From assembly GCA_031274465.1 (NCBI GenBank), contig JAISQC010000234.1, positions 1 through 12,982 on the forward strand: 12,982 nucleotides of DNA, given 5' to 3'. This document shows positions 6,861 to 12,982 of this stretch, piece after piece. The stretch's first letter is position 1. Each line of letters opens with the position of its first letter. The stretch comes from Synergistaceae bacterium. Its GTDB lineage: Bacteria; Synergistota; Synergistia; Synergistales; Synergistaceae. A program made the position numbers and the translations under genes. A model generated the notes under the pieces. That model was given only the letters and a program-made list of their open reading frames with translations, searched no databases and had not been told where the DNA came from.

Positions 6861-8624
6861 ATGAGGAAGGTTAAAATAATCTGCACGCTCGGCCCGGCTT
6901 GCGCCGACGTCGGCAAGCTAAGGGAGCTGGTCGCGGAGGGCATGAACGTAGCCCGGTTCAATTTCAGCCACGGGGATTACGAGACGCATGGCCGCATGCT
7001 CGAAATGGTCCGCGTGATAGAGTCGGAGGGGGTATTGCCCATAGCGACGATCCTCGACACGAAAGGCCCGGAGATACGCACGGGCTCGCTCGAAGGGCAC
7101 AGCCCGGTCAGCCTCGCGGAAGGCGCCGTTTTTTCCCTTGTCACCGAGGAGACGGAGGGCAACGAAAAGCGCGCGTCCATAAGCTATGCCGGGCTGCCTG
7201 ATGAGATCGAGGCAGGACAGGATATCTACATCGACGACGGCGTCATACATTTGAAGGCCGAGAAAATAGGGCCCGGCGAGATAACGTGCCGCGTTCTGGT
7301 CGGCGGCGCGCTTGGCGAGCACAAGGGCGTCAACGTCCCCGGCGCCGAGCTGTCGGTCCCGACGCTTACCGAAAAGGACGTCAGGGACATCGAGTGGGGG
7401 ATGGACCGCGACATGGACTACATCGCGGTCTCGTTCGTCAGGCGACGCGAGGACATAATGCACGTCCGCCGCGTCATCGAGGGCCACGGCGGCAGGAGCA
7501 AGAAAATCAACGTCATGGCCAAGATCGAGACACTGCAAAGCGTGCAGAACCTGGAGGAAATAATCCAAGTGGTCGATGCGGTGATGGTGGCGCGGGGCGA
7601 CTTGGGCGTCGAGATGCCGACTGAAGTGGTCCCGATGGTGCAAAAGCGCATAATCGAGCTATGCAGGTCGCGGGGGAAGCCGGTTGTCGTGGCCACGCAG
7701 ATGCTGGACTCCATGATACGCAACCCGCGCCCGACCAGGGCAGAGGCGAGCGATGTGGCGAACGCTGTCATCGACGGGGCGGACGCCGTCATGCTTTCCG
7801 GCGAGACGGCGGGCGGCAAATACCCGGTGGAAGCGGTGCGGATGATGAACAGCATAGTGGTCAGCACCGAGAGGGAGAGCATGAGCCGCCGCTACTACGT
7901 GCCGACGGATCTGAAGAGCTCCCTGAACGTGGCGGACTCGGCGAGCCATGCGGCGATGCGGGTCGCGGAGGAGCTGAGGGCGGCCGCGGTCCTGTCGCTG
8001 ACGCGAAGCGGAAGCACGGCGGCGATGGTCAGCAAATACAGGCCCAAAGCCACTATAATCGCGTCAACCCCGCTCGTTTCCACATGGAGGGCGCTGTCCC
8101 TGATGTGGGGCGTGAAGCCGCTTTTGTCCGAAGAGCACGGCTCGGCGGAAGATGCGGTGGACGCCGCGATGGAGTCGGTCTTGAAGCACGGTTACGTCTC
8201 CGAGGGCGACACCGTCGTGATCACCACCGGGTTCCCAGTCTTCGTGTCCGGCACGACGAACATGGTGCTGGTCCAGACCGTGGGAAGGGTCCTGTTCCGC
8301 GCCCCTTCGATTATAGCGCGCGAATCGTCCGGGTTCGTGTGCAATGCGCGAACATCCGCCGAGGCGGAGGAAAAAATGAGCCGAGGCAACATACTAGTGG
8401 TCGCCAAGACGGATCAGGAATACCTGCCGTCGATGAAGAAAGCTGCGGCGATAATCACCGAGGAACACGGCATAACGAATTTCACGGCCATAACCGCATT
8501 GCAGTTGGGAATACCGTGCATGTCCGGGGCCGATGGCGCCATGGGCCTGCTGAAGGACGGGATGCTGGTGACGGTGGATGGAGTTCACGGGGTGGTTTAC
8601 GAGGGCCGCATGAGGGCAAAGTGA
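6861..8624 (+). CDS. pyk: Pyruvate kinase with C-terminal PEP-utiliser-like domain
   Basis: Converts phosphoenolpyruvate and ADP to pyruvate and ATP, the last step of glycolysis. The 587 residues match the long Bacillus-type enzyme rather than the roughly 470-residue E. coli PykF. The core has ARFNFSHG (Arg32, Asn34, Ser36), LDTKGPEIRTG (66-75), KIET with catalytic Lys221 and metal ligand Glu223, ARGDLG with Asp247, and VATQ with Thr279, then the long PTRAEASDVANAV segment. Thr67, Lys68, Glu71 and Thr74 match the potassium-dependent class. The extra C-terminal domain (about 485-587) resembles the mobile domain of PEP-utilising enzymes (IITEEHGI, LGIP, GxVYEGR). The Thr-Ser-His of the Bacillus form is Thr539-Asn540-Phe541 here. 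The gene follows dnaE by 54 bases and precedes nfo by 13, with no terminator on either side. Confidence 0.97.
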   Translation: MRKVKIICTLGPACADVGKLRELVAEGMNVARFNFSHGDYETHGRMLEMVRVIESEGVLPIATILDTKGPEIRTGSLEGHSPVSLAEGAVFSLVTEETEGNEKRASISYAGLPDEIEAGQDIYIDDGVIHLKAEKIGPGEITCRVLVGGALGEHKGVNVPGAELSVPTLTEKDVRDIEWGMDRDMDYIAVSFVRRREDIMHVRRVIEGHGGRSKKINVMAKIETLQSVQNLEEIIQVVDAVMVARGDLGVEMPTEVVPMVQKRIIELCRSRGKPVVVATQMLDSMIRNPRPTRAEASDVANAVIDGADAVMLSGETAGGKYPVEAVRMMNSIVVSTERESMSRRYYVPTDLKSSLNVADSASHAAMRVAEELRAAAVLSLTRSGSTAAMVSKYRPKATIIASTPLVSTWRALSLMWGVKPLLSEEHGSAEDAVDAAMESVLKHGYVSEGDTVVITTGFPVFVSGTTNMVLVQTVGRVLFRAPSIIARESSGFVCNARTSAEAEEKMSRGNILVVAKTDQEYLPSMKKAAAIITEEHGITNFTAITALQLGIPCMSGADGAMGLLKDGMLVTVDGVHGVVYEGRMRAK

Positions 8625-8637
8625 TGCCGGGGGCGGG

Positions 8638-9483
8638 ATGTCCCTTTTAGGCGCCCATGTCTCCGCTGCCGGGGGTCTGCGCCGCGCCGTCGAAAGGGCC
8701 GAATCGCTTGGCTGCGAGGCCATGCAGATTTTCACGCACAACCCTCTTCAATGGCAGGGCAGGTCTCCGTCCGATTCCGAGATCGACGCTTTCAGGAGGG
8801 CTTTGCTGGCGTGTTCGGTTAAAAAAGTCGTCGCCCATGCGCCCTACCTGATCAACCTCGCCGGAGACGAATATGTCAGGAAACGCAGCATAAGCGCCGT
8901 CATCGGCGAAGCCGAGCTCTGCTACAGGCTCGGGGTGGACGCGCTCGTTCTGCACCCCGGCTCGTCGAAGGGCGGCGCCAGGCAGCATGCGCTCGAATCC
9001 CTGTCGGACGCGCTCGAAAAAATTCTGGAGGCCACCCGCGAATCGGCCGTGGTCTTTTTGCTCGAGACTATGGCCGGGCAGGGGGACGTGCTTGGCTCGG
9101 CGGCGGAGGAGCTGGAATTTGTGCTGGACGCCCTCGATTGGGACAAAAGGCTTGGCGTCTGCGTCGATCTCTGCCATGTCTTCGGCGCCGGGACGGACAT
9201 CAGGAGCGAGGGCGGATACAACCGCATGATATCCTCGCTCGAAAGGCATTTCGGCCTGGAGAGGGTCGGATGCTGGCATTTGAGCGACAACAAGGGCGCG
9301 CTTGGAAGCAGGGTGGACCGCCACGAGCATATAGGCGAAGGAGAGATTGGCATAATCCCCTTTGGTATGTTAGTATCTGACGAGAGGATACCGGATGCGC
9401 CGATGATACTCGAAACTCCAAAGGGCGGCATCGGGGATGAGGGAAATTTGGCGCTGCTCCGCAAATTGCGGGGCCGCATGTAA
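8638..9483 (+). CDS. nfo: Endonuclease IV (AP endonuclease)
   Basis: Cuts DNA 5' of abasic sites and removes blocked 3' ends in base-excision repair. The 281 residues match the family length. All nine metal ligands of the trinuclear zinc site are visible: His67 (VAHAPY), His106 (LHPGSS), Glu143 (LLETMAGQG), Asp177 and His180 (VDLCHVFGAGTD), His214 (WHLSDNK), Asp227 and His229 (RVDRHEHIGEGEIG), and Glu259 (ILETPKG). The N-terminus MSLLGAHVSAAGGL is typical, so the ATG at 8638 is right. The upstream GGGGGCGGG is a poor ribosome binding site, so translation may depend on coupling to pyk, which ends 13 bases before. cdaA starts 17 bases after the stop. Confidence 0.97.
   Translation: MSLLGAHVSAAGGLRRAVERAESLGCEAMQIFTHNPLQWQGRSPSDSEIDAFRRALLACSVKKVVAHAPYLINLAGDEYVRKRSISAVIGEAELCYRLGVDALVLHPGSSKGGARQHALESLSDALEKILEATRESAVVFLLETMAGQGDVLGSAAEELEFVLDALDWDKRLGVCVDLCHVFGAGTDIRSEGGYNRMISSLERHFGLERVGCWHLSDNKGALGSRVDRHEHIGEGEIGIIPFGMLVSDERIPDAPMILETPKGGIGDEGNLALLRKLRGRM
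9347..9376 (+). promoter_or_regulatory. Candidate internal promoter inside the 3' end of nfo
   Basis: TTGGCA (9347-9352, five of six -35 matches), an 18-base spacer and TAGTAT (9371-9376, four of six) form a promoter-like pair. TGT directly before the -10 makes an extended -10 element. It lies in a locally AT-rich patch of nfo, about 125 bases ahead of cdaA, so it could drive cdaA-cdaR-glmM on its own. Coding constraint could produce the same match by chance. Confidence 0.3.
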
Positions 9484-9486
9484 TAC

Positions 9487-9493
9487 GGGGGAG
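9487..9493 (+). promoter_or_regulatory. Ribosome binding site deciding the cdaA TTG start
   Basis: GGGGGAG ends seven bases before TTG 9501. No ATG or GTG in the same frame lies before the first membrane segment at a usable distance, so TTG is taken as the start. Confidence 0.75.
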
Positions 9494-9500
9494 AATAATT

Positions 9501-10328
9501 TTGTCCGCTTTCATCAATTTCAGGTGGCAGGACCTCATAGACATTCTGGTAGTGGCGTTCCTCGCGTACAGGGTGTTGCTCTTTTTCGTCGATACGAGGG
9601 CGATGCAGCTGATGCGCGGGCTCTTCGTGATAGTGGTGTTCGGCATGATAGCCCGCACGCTCGAGCTGAAGACGATCACATGGCTCTTGAGCCAATTGCT
9701 GAGCGCCGTTCTGATAGCCATCCCAATAGTGTTTCAACCCGAGCTGAGGCGACTGCTCGAGGAATTGGGGCGAGGCCGGCTCCTTTCGGGCAGGGGGCGC
9801 GCCGACGAGGTGGAGGACGCGAACGCTGAGGCGATGATCAGCGCCATATCGTATCTGAAGCAGCACAAGATCGGGGCGTTGATCGTCTTCCAGAGGGACA
9901 CCGGGCTCAAGGAGATCTGGCGTTCCGCGGTCCAGATTCGCGCCGAGATAACTCAGGAGCTGATGCTCTCCATCTTTTGGCCGAACAACCCGCTCCACGA
10001 CGGCGCGGTCATAATGGACAGGCAGTTCGTCATAGCGGCGGCCTGCTACCTCCCACTCACCGACAACAACGACATCTCCAGATGGTATGGCACCAGGCAC
10101 AGGGCGGCGGTCGGCGTGACCGAGGTTTCGGACGCTCAGGCGCTGGTGGTCTCCGAGGAGCAGGGGCACGTGTCTCTGGCCGTAAGAGGCAGGATATCCA
10201 AACCGCTAAACGACGACCAGGTTTCCCGCTTCGTCCGCAGATACTTCAACCCCAACGAGAAAGGCGTGTCGATCCTTCAGCGCTTCAGAAGGGAGATAGA
10301 GTCGCAGTGGCCGGGTGTGGACAGATGA
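9501..10328 (+). CDS. cdaA: Diadenylate cyclase CdaA (c-di-AMP synthase, membrane form)
   Basis: Makes cyclic di-AMP from two ATP at the cytoplasmic membrane. The 275 residues and layout match the CdaA (DacA/YbbP) family. Three hydrophobic helices lie near 11-30, 38-55 and 60-78, followed by a charged linker with coiled-coil character (80-110) and the DAC domain (about 112-260). Catalytic motifs are LHDGAVI (Asp167-Gly168-Ala169) and GTRHRAA (Arg199-His200-Arg201). The gene sits directly ahead of cdaR and glmM, the classical order of the c-di-AMP operon of Firmicutes and other phyla. c-di-AMP usually controls potassium uptake, osmolytes and cell-wall homeostasis. Both the start codon (TTG) and the close spacing after nfo suggest modest expression as part of the operon. 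Confidence 0.97.
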   Translation: MSAFINFRWQDLIDILVVAFLAYRVLLFFVDTRAMQLMRGLFVIVVFGMIARTLELKTITWLLSQLLSAVLIAIPIVFQPELRRLLEELGRGRLLSGRGRADEVEDANAEAMISAISYLKQHKIGALIVFQRDTGLKEIWRSAVQIRAEITQELMLSIFWPNNPLHDGAVIMDRQFVIAAACYLPLTDNNDISRWYGTRHRAAVGVTEVSDAQALVVSEEQGHVSLAVRGRISKPLNDDQVSRFVRRYFNPNEKGVSILQRFRREIESQWPGVDR

Positions 10329-10339
10329 AAACGGCGCGT

Positions 10340-10345
10340 GGGGGG
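10340..10345 (+). promoter_or_regulatory. Ribosome binding site of cdaR
   Basis: A run of six G ends seven bases before ATG 10353. The in-frame GTG at 10338 has no purine-rich site ahead of it, so the ATG is preferred. An ATG at 10383 would remove the positively charged stretch that precedes the membrane anchor. Confidence 0.55.
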
Positions 10346-10352
10346 CAAGGGC

Positions 10353-11555
10353 ATGGATAGGTCTGCGAGAGCTCGCTGGCTGATGAGGGGGCTGTCGGTC
10401 GTATTCGCCCTCACCCTGTGGTTTTTCGTGACGTGGGATGGCACGAGCCTCAGCACGAGGGTGTTTTCCGTTCCGTTGCAGTATCAGGATTTGCCGGAGG
10501 GCTATTCGCTTTCCGATTTCGTCCAAAACGTCGAAGTCAAGCTGGAGGGCAGGTTCCAGGACCTCGCTTTGCTGAACAGGAACGACATCACGGCGTACGT
10601 CGGGATGTCAGACCTGAGGCCGGGGAAATACGGCCTTCCCATTCAGCTGGTCAGCCCCAGCGGGACGAGGGTCGTCAGCTACACCCCGAACTCGGTCGAA
10701 TTCGAGCTTTTCAGGATGATAGAGAGAAAGCTGAGGCCGTCCTTCGTCGTCGAGGGCGACATGCCCGAAAACCTGTCGCTCGCGAGCGTCGATATCTCGC
10801 CGGCCGAGATAACGATCAAGGGCCCCGAGTCGTCCGTCATGGCCATCCATCGGGCCGAGGTCAGGGGCACGGTCAAGGATATGTCGGACGGGGCGAGAAA
10901 CCTGAAGGTGGTCATAGTGGACGACAACGGCGGCGCGGAAAACTTCGTCCTGGAGCCTCCCTCCGTCCGGGTCCACGCGCGATTCGCCAAGACGATGCAA
11001 GAAGCCCGCATCCCGGTGAGCGTGCAGGTGACGGGCGTGCCCGGCGATGGGTTCGAGGTGGGGTCCGTGGTCATATCGCCGGATACGATTATCCTGAGGG
11101 GGACGAAAGAGGCGCTTCTCGGCATATCCGAGCTCGCTTTGAACCCCATAGATGTGAGCGGACACACCGAGGGCATGAACGCGGACATTCCCCTTGATCC
11201 GCCGTCCGATGCGATCAGCATAGTGGGGACGGATCACGTCAACATCAGGGTCGAATTCAAAAACGCGGTCGAAACCAGGACGTTCCTCGGAGTCCCCGTC
11301 AAGCTTCACGGCGTCGCGAACGTGAGGCGCTGGAACGTCTTGCCTCCGTCTGTGAGCGTGACTGTGGAGAGGTCGGCTATGGGGACAGGGGCGCCGTTCG
11401 ATCCTGAAAAACCGCCGCTGGAGCTGTACGTTGACGCGACGAACGTGGTCGCGTCCCAGTTGACGCTGCCTATACTCACCAGAAACGTCGAAACGGGAAT
11501 CAGCGTCATACGCATAGATCCGCAGCAGGTCACTATCACGTCAGTCGCGCCGTGA
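10353..11555 (+). CDS. cdaR: CdaA regulatory protein CdaR (YbbR-domain protein)
   Basis: Membrane-anchored partner that modulates CdaA activity in bacteria where it has been studied. The 400 residues hold an Arg-rich N-terminus (MDRSARARWLMRG), one membrane segment at about 12-28 (LSVVFALTLWFFVTW), and an extracytoplasmic part with four YbbR-type beta repeats: about 36-121, 126-211, 215-303 and 307-398. The repeats share a layout of a VxVxGxPxxG-like strand pair, then SPxxIxIxGP or equivalent, then an ending strand before the next repeat; SPAEITIKGP (149-158) and SPDTIILRG (242-250) show it best. No enzymatic motif is visible. It begins 24 bases after cdaA and ends 54 bases before glmM. The repeats diverge, so their borders are approximate. 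Confidence 0.9.
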   Translation: MDRSARARWLMRGLSVVFALTLWFFVTWDGTSLSTRVFSVPLQYQDLPEGYSLSDFVQNVEVKLEGRFQDLALLNRNDITAYVGMSDLRPGKYGLPIQLVSPSGTRVVSYTPNSVEFELFRMIERKLRPSFVVEGDMPENLSLASVDISPAEITIKGPESSVMAIHRAEVRGTVKDMSDGARNLKVVIVDDNGGAENFVLEPPSVRVHARFAKTMQEARIPVSVQVTGVPGDGFEVGSVVISPDTIILRGTKEALLGISELALNPIDVSGHTEGMNADIPLDPPSDAISIVGTDHVNIRVEFKNAVETRTFLGVPVKLHGVANVRRWNVLPPSVSVTVERSAMGTGAPFDPEKPPLELYVDATNVVASQLTLPILTRNVETGISVIRIDPQQVTITSVAP

Positions 11556-11594
11556 GGCGCTTTGGCGGGTGCGCGAGCCGGCGTATTTGCGCAA

Positions 11595-11605
11595 AAGGGG
11601 TGGAG
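11595..11605 (+). promoter_or_regulatory. Ribosome binding site deciding the glmM GTG start
   Basis: AAGGGGTGGAG precedes GTG 11610; the AAGGGG part is nine bases away and the GGAG part four. The open frame extends back to 11562, but those extra 16 codons contain no family sequence and would place this site inside the gene. Confidence 0.65.
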
Positions 11606-11609
11606 TTCC

Positions 11610-12974
11610 GTGGCAACTCACGAGAAGATTAGGTGCATGTTCGGGACGGACGGGGTCAGGGATGTCGCGAACCGGGGTCTGATGACCCCGGAAATGGCGC
11701 TCTCGTTCGGCAGGGCTTTTGTCCTGTATCTGACTGAACGCGGCATTCCCCGCCCCAAGATAGTGGTCTGCAAGGACACCAGACGCTCCGGCGCAATGCT
11801 GGAATCCGCCCTCTGCTCGGGGATGATGTCCGCCGGCGCGGAGATATACCTGCTCGGCGTGTTCCCGACTCCCGGCATCAGTTGCGTGCTGCGCCAGGGC
11901 GGCTTCGATGCCGGCGCCGTGATAAGCGCCTCCCACAACGCGTCCGAGTACAACGGCATCAAATTTTTCACCTCTGCCGGGTACAAGCTGAAAGACGAGG
12001 ACGAGGCCGAGATAGAGAGCTATCTGGGCGACGACCTGCTTCACGACTGGCGCCCCACCGGAGCTTCAGTGGGGGACATCCACGACGCCGGGCTCAAGAA
12101 GGGCCTGTATCTCGACTGGCTCGGCGATATACTCTCGTCGATCGCGCACGGCGGATGGCCGCTGGTGGTAGACGCCGCAAACGGGGCGGCATCGGAGATC
12201 GTCGCCGATATATTCGGCAAATGGGGCGGACCAGTGTTTTACTGCGGGGTCGATGCCGACGGCCTCAATATAAACGACGGGGTGGGCGTGATGCACATCG
12301 ACCACCTGGCCTCCGAGGTCGCCAAACATTCCGCGTCCTTGGGCATGGCATTTGACGGGGACACGGACAGGGTTTTGATGTGCGATTCCCGGGGCAGGCT
12401 GATCGACGGCGACATAATGCTCTGGGTGATAGCGCGTTTCCTGAACGGCCAGGGCAAGCTCGGCTCTGGCATGGTCGCCACGGTGATGAGCAACATGATT
12501 CTGGAGGAGAAGATGGCGGCGGAGGGGATAAAGCTCTTCCGATGCCCCGTGGGGGACAGATACGTCCTCGAGAAGATGATCGAGGTCGGCGCGCTGCTCG
12601 GCGGCGAGCAGTCGGGCCACCTGATAGTCCTGGATCACGTCGCGACCGGCGACGGAATATGCACCGGTCTGCTCTTCCTGAAATCATGCCTCGAACTCGG
12701 CGAGGATATGGACACGCTGGTAGACAGGTTTCCGAGGTATCCGCAGCTGCTTCGGAACGTCAAGGTCTCGGACAGGGACGCAGTCCTGTCGTCCCCGGCG
12801 CTGGAGGAAGCGTGCAAAAACGCGGAACGTCGCCTCTCCGGCGTAGGCCGTTTGCTTTTGCGCCCGTCCGGCACGGAGCCCCTGATCCGCATCCTGGTGG
12901 AGGCCCGCGACGCCGGGCTGACGAAGAGCGTCTGCGAGGAGCTGGAGAGAACCGTCATCGAGATCGCTGGCTGA
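11610..12974 (+). CDS. glmM: Phosphoglucosamine mutase
   Basis: Interconverts glucosamine-6-phosphate and glucosamine-1-phosphate, feeding UDP-GlcNAc and peptidoglycan synthesis. The 454 residues match the family (about 445-450). Motifs: MFGTDGVRD (10-18), the phosphoserine loop ISASHN with Ser108, the metal loop DGDTDR (Asp249, Asp251, Asp253), the sugar-specificity loop GGEQSGH (331-337), which is typical of GlmM rather than other phosphohexomutases, and the phosphate-binding loop RPSGTEP (418-424). Two usual residues differ: Ala111 replaces Pro after SASHN, and Asp18 replaces Gly after FGTDGVR. In several Firmicutes, GlmM binds CdaA and lowers c-di-AMP synthesis, which explains the shared operon. 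The gene ends eight bases before the window edge, so its 3' neighbour is unseen. Confidence 0.97.
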   Translation: MATHEKIRCMFGTDGVRDVANRGLMTPEMALSFGRAFVLYLTERGIPRPKIVVCKDTRRSGAMLESALCSGMMSAGAEIYLLGVFPTPGISCVLRQGGFDAGAVISASHNASEYNGIKFFTSAGYKLKDEDEAEIESYLGDDLLHDWRPTGASVGDIHDAGLKKGLYLDWLGDILSSIAHGGWPLVVDAANGAASEIVADIFGKWGGPVFYCGVDADGLNINDGVGVMHIDHLASEVAKHSASLGMAFDGDTDRVLMCDSRGRLIDGDIMLWVIARFLNGQGKLGSGMVATVMSNMILEEKMAAEGIKLFRCPVGDRYVLEKMIEVGALLGGEQSGHLIVLDHVATGDGICTGLLFLKSCLELGEDMDTLVDRFPRYPQLLRNVKVSDRDAVLSSPALEEACKNAERRLSGVGRLLLRPSGTEPLIRILVEARDAGLTKSVCEELERTVIEIAG

Positions 12975-12982
12975 ACGTCGAA

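Noticed and set aside
8922..10169. Minus-strand open frame of 415 codons opposite nfo and cdaA
   Set aside because: It is a GC-rich antisense shadow. The + strand carries complete nfo zinc ligands and CdaA DGA/RHR motifs, while the antisense protein shows no domain.
11556..11609. Terminator between cdaR and glmM
   Set aside because: Only a short TTGCGCAA palindrome and no T-run, so read-through into glmM is expected.

Overview
The window is a dense, co-directional bacterial gene block on a GC-rich chromosome, preceded by an AT-rich non-coding leader. All eight recognisable genes lie on the + strand. From about position 564 they are almost contiguous: gaps are 13 to 54 bases, and dnaX overlaps dnaE. 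Order: short-form malic enzyme, dnaX, dnaE, pyk, nfo, cdaA, cdaR, glmM. No transposase, phage gene, CRISPR array, tRNA or rRNA was seen.

Organism: the sequence combines high GC with frequent ATA (Ile) and AGG (Arg) codons, strong GGGAGG-type ribosome binding sites, TTG/GTG starts, a long pyruvate kinase with a C-terminal PEP-utiliser-like domain, and an ATP-dependent c-di-AMP cyclase operon (cdaA-cdaR-glmM). Together these suggest an anaerobic bacterium such as a member of Synergistota. This is inference from gene content and codon habit, not a database match.

Layout: positions 1-402 hold no convincing gene; 60-215 is rich in palindromes and 190-440 is AT-rich. A good promoter candidate lies at 403-430, followed by a leader of about 125 bases. 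Positions 564-1754 encode a malic enzyme (malate to pyruvate). Positions 1769-6806 encode the clamp-loader ATPase DnaX and the replicative polymerase DnaE, translationally overlapped. Positions 6861-8624 encode pyruvate kinase. Positions 8638-9483 encode endonuclease IV. Positions 9501-12974 encode diadenylate cyclase CdaA, its YbbR-domain partner CdaR, and phosphoglucosamine mutase GlmM, the first committed step toward UDP-GlcNAc and peptidoglycan.

The genes may work as one expression unit linking pyruvate/PEP metabolism, DNA replication and repair, and c-di-AMP control of cell wall and potassium. Malic enzyme, dnaE and pyk are also neighbours in Bacillus subtilis, so the metabolism-replication linkage is probably not accidental. 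Nothing here is clearly an undescribed system. The points most worth a second look are the altered TSH-equivalent motif of pyruvate kinase, the intact PHP metal site in DnaE, two substitutions in GlmM signature motifs, and the palindrome-rich leader.
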